From an uncultured Bacilli bacterium (lineage in GTDB: Bacteria > Bacillota_I > Bacilli_A > RF39 > UBA660), in assembly GCA_944329545.1 (NCBI GenBank), contig CALVIK010000059.1:1-23899 (forward strand): a stretch of DNA of 23,899 nt. Reading direction: 5' to 3'. Positions 15,966 through 23,515 of this stretch are shown one piece after another (positions within the stretch are counted from its first letter, which is position 1; each line of letters starts with the position of its first letter). Both the position numbers and the translations under genes were made by a program. Below the pieces are notes generated by a model. The model saw only the letters and a list, made by a program, of their open reading frames with translations. It was not told the origin of the DNA and did no database searches.

Positions 15966-16756
15966 TGGGAATTGGTGTAACATTTATAATTATTGGTATT
16001 ATTGTAGTTGTTATATTACAATATAATAATCATTTTAGTTCAAGAAAATTTATTAAAGATACAGAACCATATTTTAGGTTTTTAATGGAAGATGATTATG
16101 AATTTGTTTTAACTTTGCGTTATGGCGATGTTGATGTTAATAAATTATTTGGCATTCGTGTTAGAAATGGTTTAATAACAATTGTTGCTATGTTATTCAT
16201 TTTTATGACTAATTTAACATTTGTCAACATTTTAATTTCTGTTTTAATTGGTTTTCTAGTTTTCAAATGGCCTTATATAAAATTAAAAAATTATTATAAA
16301 GCTAATTTGCATCGTATTAATTTAATGCTACCATATTATTTAAAAAGTTTGGAAATTTTAGTTCAACATTATACGGTGCCAGTAGCTATTTCACGATCAA
16401 TTGAATCAGCGCCAGAAATATTTAAACCAGGTTTAAGAGAGTTAATTCAAAAAATCGAAAATGGTGATTCTTCAGTGCAACCATATATGGATTTTGCTCA
16501 TAAATACCCAGTGCGTGATTCTATGCGCATGATGAGACTTCTTTATAGACTTGGTCTTGGAAGTCAAGAAAATAAACAAGAACAACTTTTAATGTTCTCA
16601 AGAACAATATCAACTTTACAAAACAAAGCTCGTGAGCAAAAATATAAAGAAAGATTAGAAAAAATGGAAAATAGAACCATGATTATGTTGGCTGGAACTG
16701 GTGGCGGAATCTTAGCTTTTATGCTTATGAGTATGATGATGATGATGAATTATTAA
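15965..16756 (+). CDS. tadC: TadC-like inner-membrane platform protein
   Basis: A 263-residue second platform protein that usually forms a heteromer with TadB. Membrane segments about 2-20, 70-102 (likely two) and 238-259 frame a cytoplasmic T2SSF-like helical region (LPYYLKSLEILVQHYTVPVA and after). The extreme C-terminus is methionine-rich, coded by five ATG triplets in a row (16733-16747). Start ATG overlaps the tadB stop by one base. It is the last gene before the promoter of the pilin genes. Identification rests on TadA-TadB-TadC order as much as on sequence. Confidence 0.83.
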   Translation: MGIGVTFIIIGIIVVVILQYNNHFSSRKFIKDTEPYFRFLMEDDYEFVLTLRYGDVDVNKLFGIRVRNGLITIVAMLFIFMTNLTFVNILISVLIGFLVFKWPYIKLKNYYKANLHRINLMLPYYLKSLEILVQHYTVPVAISRSIESAPEIFKPGLRELIQKIENGDSSVQPYMDFAHKYPVRDSMRMMRLLYRLGLGSQENKQEQLLMFSRTISTLQNKAREQKYKERLEKMENRTMIMLAGTGGGILAFMLMSMMMMMNY

Positions 16757-16783
16757 AAAAATATGTTAAAATGATTAAAAATG

Positions 16784-16792
16784 TGTTATAAT
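16784..16792 (+). promoter_or_regulatory. Extended -10 promoter of the pilin genes
   Basis: TGTTATAAT, a perfect extended -10, stands 30 bases before ATG 16823. A weak TGTTAA (16764-16769) is at 17 bases. No terminator separates it from tadC, so this promoter would add extra transcription of the pilin genes, which are needed in excess. Confidence 0.6.
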
Positions 16793-16822
16793 ATTAAAGA
16801 ATAGAAAGGATATGGTGATAAG

Positions 16823-17071
16823 ATGAAAGAAGCAGCAGGAGAAGCGAACTTAACGGTTGTAGCAATTATACTTATAGGAGTTATTGTAGCCGTAGCTACG
16901 CCAATTATTAACAATTTAATGACTAGTAGTGCGTGTAGAGCATGTTGTACTGACGCTGGTGGCGTTTGGGACGGTGGTTCTTGTAAAGCAGCTAGCGGTA
17001 ATGGAGCTGCTGGTTATAATGCCTCAGCATATCAAAAATGCGCTCAAAATGCTGATGCTAATTGTAATTAA
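16823..17071 (+). CDS. Candidate major pilin, six-cysteine
   Basis: An 82-residue protein: short leader MKEAAG, hydrophobic helix about residues 10-29 (LTVVAIILIGVIVAVATPII) and a small C-terminal domain with six cysteines (38, 41, 42, 54, 73, 81). Size, own promoter and position just after tadABC fit the major Flp-type pilin. Cleavage after Gly6 would leave Glu7 at the mature N-terminus; the usual Flp Glu at +5 is missing. The Gly/Ala-rich, Cys-rich tail is unusual for Flp pilins and could be held by three disulfides outside the cell. The same M-(K/R)-E N-terminus occurs in the next two genes. No prepilin peptidase gene is in the window. Confidence 0.75.
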   Translation: MKEAAGEANLTVVAIILIGVIVAVATPIINNLMTSSACRACCTDAGGVWDGGSCKAASGNGAAGYNASAYQKCAQNADANCN

Positions 17072-17094
17072 GAGAATAAAAAAGGAGTGGTAAA

Positions 17095-17583
17095 ATGCGA
17101 GAGGGCATAGGAAGTGTAGTTCTATATAATATAATTATAATTTTTATTTTAATAGTTTTTGCCTTACTTGCAGCTACTCTTAGTTATTATAAAGCTTTTA
17201 AAGTTAATAACAGAATTTTAGCTTCAATTGACAAATATGAAGGATATAATCAGTCAGCGATTGAAGATATTAATAATACTTTAGCTGGCTTAGGGTATAC
17301 TACTAATGTCGATAATGACAGATGTAAATCTGAAAGAAGTGACGCAACATTAGTAAGCAATCAAGATACTTCTTATTATTACTGTGTATATTTTTACCGC
17401 GATGATCGTGGTGAAGCTGATAAAAAGAAAGTTAACGGTGATAATGAGCCTATTTATTATAATTATAGTGTAGTAAGTTATATATATGCTGATCTTCCAA
17501 TAGTTGGAGCATTTAAAATTCCTGTACATACTAAAGGAGAACGCATTTATAACTTTAGTGATGGACAAACTTATAATGAGTAG
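17095..17583 (+). CDS. Minor pilin candidate, paralogue 1
   Basis: A 162-residue protein with leader MREGIG, a hydrophobic helix (8-31) and an extracellular domain with a possible disulfide (Cys78 and Cys97 region). It is clearly paralogous to the next gene: both have YxKAxKVxNRI directly after the helix and end with a similar segment (VSYIYADLPIVG here). Architecture fits TadE/TadF pseudopilins that cap or prime the pilus; family HMM assignment is not possible by eye. AAAGGAGTGG precedes the ATG, and it lies 23 bases after the major pilin candidate in the same operon. Confidence 0.7.
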   Translation: MREGIGSVVLYNIIIIFILIVFALLAATLSYYKAFKVNNRILASIDKYEGYNQSAIEDINNTLAGLGYTTNVDNDRCKSERSDATLVSNQDTSYYYCVYFYRDDRGEADKKKVNGDNEPIYYNYSVVSYIYADLPIVGAFKIPVHTKGERIYNFSDGQTYNE

Positions 17584-17595
17584 GGGTGATAATGG

Positions 17596-18117
17596 ATGAA
17601 AGAAGCAATATCAAATGCCTTTGTATTTAATTTAGTTATAGTTTTTGTTATTATTTTATTAGCTTTTTTTATTGGTTCAATAGGTTATTCAAAAGCGTCT
17701 AAAGTTAAAAATAGGATAGTTGAAGAAATTGAAAAACAAGCTGAACATTCTAGTGATCCAGAAAATGCTTATACTAAAGCTAAAGCCGAAATCGAAAATT
17801 GGCTTGCTTTTGGTAGTGAAGATGGTAGTGGGATTGGGTATCGAATGAATACTAAAGGTGGCAATAGAACTAATTGTCCTAGTGCAAGTGAAGTACAAAG
17901 TGGTTTACCATCAGGAACAACAGTCACTAATGTTACAGAAACCAACGATTATGAATATTGTGTTTATCGAATAGAGAAGTGCGACCGCGATAATGCACGT
18001 TGTGATCTTTACTATAGGGTTATTGCTTATATGTATTTTGATGTTCCAGTGATTGGTCAGTTTATTCAAATTCCTATTGTAGGTGAAACAATGTCTTTTA
18101 CGACTTTAAAATCTTAA
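17596..18117 (+). CDS. Minor pilin candidate, paralogue 2
   Basis: A 173-residue paralogue of the preceding protein: leader MKEAIS, hydrophobic helix about 8-30, YSKASKVKNRI after it and the C-terminal IAYMYFDVPVIGQF segment. Several cysteines in the C-terminal domain (CVYRIEKCDRDNARC) may form disulfides. If cleaved like its neighbours, cleavage would follow Ser6 rather than Gly. Of two ATGs, 17592 is out of frame and 17596 is used, after GGGGTGAT. The pair probably forms a heteromeric minor-pilin complex. Confidence 0.7.
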   Translation: MKEAISNAFVFNLVIVFVIILLAFFIGSIGYSKASKVKNRIVEEIEKQAEHSSDPENAYTKAKAEIENWLAFGSEDGSGIGYRMNTKGGNRTNCPSASEVQSGLPSGTTVTNVTETNDYEYCVYRIEKCDRDNARCDLYYRVIAYMYFDVPVIGQFIQIPIVGETMSFTTLKS

Positions 18118-18131
18118 AGGAGGGGTAATTG

Positions 18132-19130
18132 ATGAATGTTATAGTAGCTAACAAATATAGAGAGGCTTTAACTAGTTTAGATATTGAAGTTATTAAAAGT
18201 TTAGAAGGTGAGTTTTCGGTAGATGAAATTATCGAAACTTTTAAAAATTTCTTTTTTCAAAGAATGATTTTAGACATTACTGCTATTAAAAATTATAAAG
18301 ATATTAAAACATTACAAAAACTTTCTTTATCGTTAGATATGGATAGGGTTATTCTTTTACTAGATGGCTCACCAGAAGTTACTAGCCCAGAATATTTATC
18401 TGATTTAATATCAATGCGTATTTATAATTTTACGATGAATGTTGAAGGTGTAAAATATTTATACGATAATCCAAATAGTTATCGTGATGTCGCGCAATAT
18501 CATCAATTAGATACAACGCATGATTATGGCTCTGCTCCAGTTCAGCAAGTATATACAGAATCATCATCAGCTATAATTATTGGCGTCAAAAACATTACTG
18601 AAGAATCGGGTGCTACTAGTTTAGTATATCTAATGAAAAAACAATTAGAAAGAAATTATGATGTTACGGCTATTGAACTTGATAAGCATGATTTTATGTA
18701 TCTTGATGATCCTTCTTTAGTTAGTGTTAGCAGTATGGAACTTGGAAACACTTTATCAAAATATAGTAAAAGTAATGTTATTTTAGTTGATGTAAATAAT
18801 AGTCCCTCTGCTGAATCTTTAATGAACGAAGTACTTTATTTAGTTGAACCATCTAAAATAAAATTAAATAAATTACTAGCTAAAGAACCAAGGGCTTTTG
18901 AAAAATATAAAAACAAAAAAATAATTTTAAATCAAAGCTTACTAAGTAATCATGATGTTTTAGACTTTGAATATGAAACAAACACTAAAACATTTTATAA
19001 TTTACCACCACTTAATGATCAAGAAAATGACAATCCTGCTTTAGATAATTTATTAGTTAAATTAGGCTTTTTAAAGCAAGAAACTAAAGAACAAGATAAG
19101 AAAAAAGGGCTATTTAGTATGTTTAAATAG
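18132..19130 (+). CDS. CpaE/TadZ-like protein with degenerate P-loop
   Basis: A 332-residue cytoplasmic protein. The N-terminal part resembles an atypical receiver-like domain (helix/strand pattern with VILLLDGS about 74-81). The second half begins with IIIGVKNITEESGATSLVYL (about 149-168), where ParA/MinD-like CpaE proteins have the deviant Walker A loop, but the lysines and glycine spacing are lost (EESGATS); VILVDVNN (216-223) takes the Walker B place. TadZ/CpaE proteins place the Tad machine at a pole; here nucleotide binding is probably lost. Start: ATG 18132 fits AAGGAGG (18117-18123) with eight bases spacing better than the in-frame TTG at 18129. Last gene of the Tad transcript; its stop lies in a terminator. 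Confidence 0.7.
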   Translation: MNVIVANKYREALTSLDIEVIKSLEGEFSVDEIIETFKNFFFQRMILDITAIKNYKDIKTLQKLSLSLDMDRVILLLDGSPEVTSPEYLSDLISMRIYNFTMNVEGVKYLYDNPNSYRDVAQYHQLDTTHDYGSAPVQQVYTESSSAIIIGVKNITEESGATSLVYLMKKQLERNYDVTAIELDKHDFMYLDDPSLVSVSSMELGNTLSKYSKSNVILVDVNNSPSAESLMNEVLYLVEPSKIKLNKLLAKEPRAFEKYKNKKIILNQSLLSNHDVLDFEYETNTKTFYNLPPLNDQENDNPALDNLLVKLGFLKQETKEQDKKKGLFSMFK

Positions 19131-19136
19131 TTTTTT
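19110..19136 (+). terminator. Intrinsic terminator ending the Tad operon
   Basis: CTATTTA (19110-19116), loop of seven, TAAATAG (19124-19130), then TTTTTTC. The stem covers the last codons and stop of the CpaE-like gene. It separates the Tad transcript from the T4SS-like transcript. Confidence 0.75.
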
Positions 19137-19180
19137 CTTTACAAACAATTATTTTTTATTGATAAAAGTAAGTAATTTTA

Positions 19181-19209
19181 TTGACATTTTTCGTAAAATT
19201 AGGTATATT
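19181..19209 (+). promoter_or_regulatory. Consensus promoter of the VirB-like operon
   Basis: Perfect TTGACA (19181-19186), 17-base spacer, TATATT (19204-19209): the best sigma-A promoter of the window, 27 bases before ATG 19236, with AGAGGAGG at 19222-19229. Confidence 0.85.
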
Positions 19210-19235
19210 TGTATTATGGAAAGAGGAGGTATATA

Positions 19236-19604
19236 ATGGAAATTTTTAATTTAGATTTAATTAATGTTTTAGCAAGTGCTGATAGTGCTTGTGGACAAAT
19301 CCCAGATGGTATATTTAATTTAACTAGTTTAGTTATTATGGCTATTCAAGTAATTGTTCCAATTTTACTAATTATCTGGGGAATGATTGACTTTGTTAAA
19401 GCGGTAATCGGTGGCGATGAAAACAAAATCAAAGATGCGCAAAAAGTATTTATTAGAAGACTTATTGCTGCAGTTATTGTCTTCTTAATGGTAACTATTG
19501 TTAAATTACTTGTTAATTTAGTTGGACAAATAGGCGGCGAAGATGTTGAAAATACTGATTCAATTTGGAACTGCGTTGATCAATTCATTAATGGTGTAGG
19601 TTAG
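19236..19604 (+). CDS. VirB2/TrbC-like membrane subunit 1
   Basis: A 122-residue protein with two membrane helices (about 31-55 and 75-96) joined by a short charged loop, as in VirB2/TrbC pilin-type subunits of type IV secretion systems. The conserved core is IVPILLIIWGMIDFVKAV (40-57). There is one cysteine near the N-terminus (Cys19) and one near the C-terminus (Cys113), perhaps linked outside the membrane. No cleavable signal peptide is evident. Start ATG 19236 follows AGAGGAGG by six bases; an in-frame TTG at 19209 overlaps the -10 box and is rejected. Closely related to the next gene (shared core and C-terminal motif W-x-C...FINGV). Confidence 0.78.
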   Translation: MEIFNLDLINVLASADSACGQIPDGIFNLTSLVIMAIQVIVPILLIIWGMIDFVKAVIGGDENKIKDAQKVFIRRLIAAVIVFLMVTIVKLLVNLVGQIGGEDVENTDSIWNCVDQFINGVG

Positions 19605-19613
19605 AGGTAATTT

Positions 19614-20033
19614 ATGTTAGAACTAATTAATGTTTTAGATACTGCAGTGGAAAACACCACTTTGTGTGGTGGAATAGCTGTACCTAATGAAATATTTAAT
19701 TTAACAGCTTTAATTATTAAAATTATTAAAATAGTTGTTCCGATTTTACTAATTATTTGGGGAATGTTAGATTTTGCGAAATCAATAATTGCTAAAAAAG
19801 AAGAAGATATTAAAAAATATCGTAGTGCTTTTATAGGACGATTAATTTCCGCAGCTTTAGTATTTGTAGTAATTGTTATTGTTCAATTAGCTGTTAATTT
19901 AGTTGATGGAGTTGAGAAACAATCAGGCAATGGTGAAACTATTGGAGATGTTTGGACTTGTTCTAAAAAATTTATCAATGGTGTTGATGTTGCTGAAGAA
20001 GAAACAACTGAAACAAATAGTGAAGAAAACTAA
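19614..20033 (+). CDS. VirB2/TrbC-like membrane subunit 2
   Basis: A 139-residue paralogue of the preceding protein: IFNLTALIIKI, the core VVPILLIIWGMLDFAKSI (about 41-58), a charged loop, a second helix about 75-96 and the C-terminal VWTCSKKFINGVD motif, followed by an acidic tail (EEETTETNSEEN). The cysteine pair (Cys18 and the VWTC cysteine) matches that of its paralogue. Weak ribosome site (AGAGGT), nine bases after the upstream stop, so it is probably coupled. A good terminator follows. Two different pilin-type subunits in tandem suggest either a heteropolymer or recent duplication. Confidence 0.78.
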   Translation: MLELINVLDTAVENTTLCGGIAVPNEIFNLTALIIKIIKIVVPILLIIWGMLDFAKSIIAKKEEDIKKYRSAFIGRLISAALVFVVIVIVQLAVNLVDGVEKQSGNGETIGDVWTCSKKFINGVDVAEEETTETNSEEN

Positions 20034-20039
20034 AAAAAG

Positions 20040-20070
20040 AGTAACAAAAGGTTTATTGTTGCTTTTTTTT
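20040..20070 (+). terminator. Intrinsic terminator after the two VirB2-like genes
   Basis: AGTAACAA (20040-20047) pairs with TTGTTGCT (20056-20063) with one G:T wobble, loop of eight, then a run of eight T. It may be leaky, lowering expression of the downstream machine genes relative to the small subunits. Confidence 0.8.
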
Positions 20071-20071
20071 A

Positions 20072-20080
20072 TGTTATAAT
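20072..20080 (+). promoter_or_regulatory. Extended -10 promoter before the fused VirB2-like gene
   Basis: TGTTATAAT, a perfect extended -10, begins two bases after the terminator T-run and 37 bases before ATG 20118. No clear -35 (the region is the terminator hairpin). Confidence 0.6.
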
Positions 20081-20117
20081 GATATATGTATAAAACTAAA
20101 ATAACGGGGTGAATAAA

Positions 20118-21200
20118 ATGGGTTATATAACAAGAATTTTAGGCGTTTTAATTGTATTTTTTAGTACATTTATGTTTGTTAATATAGATAATGTTAAGGC
20201 AGATACTAGTTATAGCACCTCAGATGGTCATGCGGTTTGCTATTATTATGGCTTTTATGACTATAATAGTGGTGATGATGCTGTTGATGCATATGGTAGA
20301 CATCCGGGAGACCCAGGATATGATCCAAGCACTATTGAAGGTTATTCTTCTGGGGATTATTATTCTGTATATATATATGCTTATAAAGATCCTAATAGTA
20401 ACGATGCTAAAAGAGTATGGGCAGAATTATATATGCAGGAAAATGTGCAAGAACAAAATCTAAAGCCTGGAGCTTTAATTTCACAATATAAAACTAATAT
20501 AGATAATCATAATGAAGTTTTTGTAGCTGAAAAAATTTGGGATAAATTTAATTATAGAGGAACTTATAGATGCCCGAGACAAATTTATGCTTATAAAACT
20601 ATGGTGAGTTTAGATGGGTGCCCCAGAAATGTCGCGGAAGGCGATTCTTGTGCAACTTTAGTTAATGCAACCGACCATTCTAGCATTAGTCAAGAGGGAG
20701 GAAACTTTACTGTTACAGACCCTCAAGTGGGAGGGTGGAGAAATTTTTTTATTGATACACACGATAGAGTCGTAGAAGACAATAATCCTCATGCTAGTGT
20801 TGATAGTTATAAAGACAAAATTAAAATTTGGGGAGATAATGCATCATATGATAGTCAATATGATGATGTAGGGGACCCTTGTAAAACAATTAGTTCTAAT
20901 AAATGGCTTGTGAAGTTATTAAATTCATTATTATGGTTTATAGCTATAGCTGCTTTAGCAATATTCTTAATTATGAGTATTATGGACTTTATAAAAGCTA
21001 TAACTGGAAGCGATGATGCAAATTTGAAGAAAGCATTTAAAAATTTAGCTATTAGAGCTATTGTAGTTGTAATATTATTCTTATTACCGGCTTTATTAAG
21101 TGCTATAATTAATTTCTTAAATGAAAGTTTAGGCCAAGAAGGCACATATAAAATAGGATCAGATGGAAATTTATATTGTGATATTACATCTTCCGAATAA
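20118..21200 (+). CDS. Signal peptide and ectodomain fused to a VirB2-like two-helix module
   Basis: A 360-residue protein. Signal peptide 1-28 (cleavage after VKA), then an ectodomain of about 230 residues rich in Tyr, Asp, Asn and Gly with several cysteines (for example the YRCPRQ and DGCPRNVAEGDSC stretches), then two membrane helices about 263-289 and 310-334 joined by a charged loop (ITGSDDANLKKAFKNL). The two-helix part matches the arrangement of the VirB2-like genes upstream, including a D-F-x-K-A-I core (MDFIKAI). So the same module carries an exported domain on its N-terminal side. ATG 20118 is chosen, eight bases after GGGG; an in-frame GTG at 20109 overlaps that ribosome site. Function inferred only: a surface-exposed or adhesive subunit of the secretion machine. 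Confidence 0.72.
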   Translation: MGYITRILGVLIVFFSTFMFVNIDNVKADTSYSTSDGHAVCYYYGFYDYNSGDDAVDAYGRHPGDPGYDPSTIEGYSSGDYYSVYIYAYKDPNSNDAKRVWAELYMQENVQEQNLKPGALISQYKTNIDNHNEVFVAEKIWDKFNYRGTYRCPRQIYAYKTMVSLDGCPRNVAEGDSCATLVNATDHSSISQEGGNFTVTDPQVGGWRNFFIDTHDRVVEDNNPHASVDSYKDKIKIWGDNASYDSQYDDVGDPCKTISSNKWLVKLLNSLLWFIAIAALAIFLIMSIMDFIKAITGSDDANLKKAFKNLAIRAIVVVILFLLPALLSAIINFLNESLGQEGTYKIGSDGNLYCDITSSE

Positions 21201-21237
21201 TGAAATTTTACCTTAACGAGAGGAGTGCAGTGTTAAT

Positions 21238-23475
21238 ATGTCATTGATACAGGATTTATTTAGGTCATTTATGTTCTTTTTTGACCAAATTATCTATGGT
21301 TTTATTCCAACGGTTTATCAATTGTTAGTATATTTATCGCAAATTGATATTTTTTCTAGTGAACCAAGCATTGGAGAATTAATGAGTCAAATATATGCAT
21401 TATTAGGAATTTTTATGCTATTTAAAATTAGTTTTTCTATTTTGCAATATCTTATTGATCCGAATGCTTTTAGTGATAGTTCTAAAGGGTTTGGAAAAAT
21501 ATTAAAGAATACGCTGGTTGCTCTTATATTATTAGTAATGGTACCATTTATTTTCAGTTTTGCTGCTAAAATACAATATGTAGTTGTAAATAGTAATATT
21601 TTAGGTAATTTAATTTTAGGAAGTTCAAGTGGTGTTCCACAAGTTGAAGGAATAGATGATGAAGTAGATATAACCGATTTACAAAATCTCAATGTAACGG
21701 ATTTTTCAGAGATGAGAAATTCTATAGAAGAAAGTGCTAAAGATTTGCAATTTCTAATGTATGGCGCATTTTTTAGTTTGAATACTGATATAATAACAGA
21801 ATGTAATGGAACACCAATATTTGGAAGTATAGAAATGGCTAAGAATGAACAATGTTTAACAAAAGTAGAGGAAGAAGCAAGCAAAGTTCATGAAATAACA
21901 GGTAATAATGTAAATTTGTCTAATTTTTTTAAATACGATGGGACTACAAATTCTAAGGGAGAAACTTGTCCAAATAATGTTTGTGATGAAAGAGATTTTG
22001 GTGCTTTTGGCCATTTGTTGTCTTGGAGAATTGATAATGAATATGTTATTAATTATATACCAATTATTTCAGCTGCAGCTGGAATATATATCATATTTCT
22101 ACTAATTACATTTTGTATTGATATTGCAGTAAGGGCAATTAAACTTTGCTTTTTACAAATGGTGGCGCCTATTTCTATTGTTTCTTATATCGATCCAAAA
22201 GAAGATATGGGGAATAGTAAGCTTAGAAACTGGATAAATGAATGTGTAAAAACTTATATATCGTTATTTATAAGATTATTAGTAATATTCTTTATTATAC
22301 GATTAGTTTCTATACTTGCATCTACTGTATTTTCTGATGACGGCTTTGTCAGAAAATTAAATGCTAATGAATATACAATTTGGATTTATGTATTCTTAGT
22401 ATTAGGTGCCTTTATGTTTGCTAAGCAAGTGCCTAAAATGATTGAAGCATTATTTGGTTGGAAAGGTTCTGGAGAGTTGAATTTAAATCCATTGAAATCA
22501 ATAAAAGAAACTAGAGAAGCTATAAAACCATTAACGAGTGCTGTTAGTAGAACTGGTAAAGTTGGGGCCGGATTAGGCGTTGGTATTGCAGGTCTTGCTA
22601 CTGGAGCTGGGGCTGGAAGAGTACTTGCTGGTGCTTGGAATGGTATGAGAGGAAAAACATTAAAAGATGTAATGAGTAAAACAGCTGATGGAAATAGAAG
22701 TTATAGAGTTGCGAGAGCAGAAGGTTCTACTTTTTTAGGAAGAGGCTCAGCACGATTGTCATCATTGTTCGGGACTCAGGGACGAGCAGGTCGTATGGCA
22801 CAAGAAAAGTTTGAGTTAGATAGGGAAATTGAAAATCGTAATGATGTTATAAAACAAAATAATGATCAAATTCGTGACTATCAAAGGATAACTGGTTCAG
22901 TAAAAGCCATGGAGGATAGAGCAAAAGACCAAATTGTAAACGGAAAATCATCTAGATTTTCTGGAGCATATAAAAATTATCAAGAAAAAATTTCAGCCAT
23001 GAGAGAATCTAGGCAAGCAATGATAAATAGAGGTGTTGATGTTAACAGTGATGAAATTAAAAAACTAAATAAATCTATAATTGCTGAAGAACAAAAAATG
23101 AATAAGTTCTTAGATGCAGCTAAATTACAATATATTGATGATGTGTTAGATCCAAATAATAGTACTACTGATGGTATAATTAGCACCAAATTTGATGATT
23201 ATAGTAGGGGAGTTACAAGTATTGGTGGAACAATTGAATCATCTTCTAGAGATAGGAAAAGGCAATCTAATAATTATAATGATTCTATTAATGATTTACA
23301 ACGTACAGTATCTGATTTACAAACTCAAGTGTCTGATTTCGAACAACAAAAACGTGAGCTTAGAGAACAAGAACAAAGAATTAATGCTGATTTAAATGCT
23401 GTTCATGGTCAAGCCGGGGGAAGAAGAAGACCACCAGGAGCTAATCCTCCACGAGGTGGACATGGACGTCCTTAA
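21238..23475 (+). CDS. VirB6/TrbL-like channel protein with long cytoplasmic coiled-coil tail
   Basis: A 745-residue protein. Membrane segments are seen at about 11-36, 49-74, 89-115, 270-318 (two helices), 338-366 and 378-402, a pattern of VirB6/TrbL inner-membrane channel proteins. An outward loop of about 150 residues (115-269) contains cysteines. After residue 407 comes a soluble part: a Gly/Ala-rich segment (VGAGLGVGIAGLATGAGAG, about 442-460), long charged helices likely to form coiled coils (about 520-720, e.g. DLQRTVSDLQTQVSDFEQQK) and a final Arg/Gly/Pro-rich tail. AGGAG stands 12 bases before the ATG, a long spacing that may lower translation. No function for the tail is known to me. 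Confidence 0.8.
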   Translation: MSLIQDLFRSFMFFFDQIIYGFIPTVYQLLVYLSQIDIFSSEPSIGELMSQIYALLGIFMLFKISFSILQYLIDPNAFSDSSKGFGKILKNTLVALILLVMVPFIFSFAAKIQYVVVNSNILGNLILGSSSGVPQVEGIDDEVDITDLQNLNVTDFSEMRNSIEESAKDLQFLMYGAFFSLNTDIITECNGTPIFGSIEMAKNEQCLTKVEEEASKVHEITGNNVNLSNFFKYDGTTNSKGETCPNNVCDERDFGAFGHLLSWRIDNEYVINYIPIISAAAGIYIIFLLITFCIDIAVRAIKLCFLQMVAPISIVSYIDPKEDMGNSKLRNWINECVKTYISLFIRLLVIFFIIRLVSILASTVFSDDGFVRKLNANEYTIWIYVFLVLGAFMFAKQVPKMIEALFGWKGSGELNLNPLKSIKETREAIKPLTSAVSRTGKVGAGLGVGIAGLATGAGAGRVLAGAWNGMRGKTLKDVMSKTADGNRSYRVARAEGSTFLGRGSARLSSLFGTQGRAGRMAQEKFELDREIENRNDVIKQNNDQIRDYQRITGSVKAMEDRAKDQIVNGKSSRFSGAYKNYQEKISAMRESRQAMINRGVDVNSDEIKKLNKSIIAEEQKMNKFLDAAKLQYIDDVLDPNNSTTDGIISTKFDDYSRGVTSIGGTIESSSRDRKRQSNNYNDSINDLQRTVSDLQTQVSDFEQQKRELREQEQRINADLNAVHGQAGGRRRPPGANPPRGGHGRP

Positions 23476-23515
23476 AAATCATCAATATACAGAACTAAAA
23501 AGGAGGCGATAGGTA

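Noticed and set aside
16733..16747. Five ATG triplets as a phase-variation tract
   Set aside because: Unit length of three keeps the frame, so copy changes would only alter the number of Met at the end of TadC.
19209..19235. TTG start for the first VirB2-like gene
   Set aside because: The codon overlaps the -10 box; ATG 19236 has an ideal ribosome site.
20191..20463. Methionine/isoleucine-rich alternate-frame open frame in the fused VirB2-like gene
   Set aside because: It lies within the signal-peptide-bearing frame, has no ribosome site and is a frame shadow.
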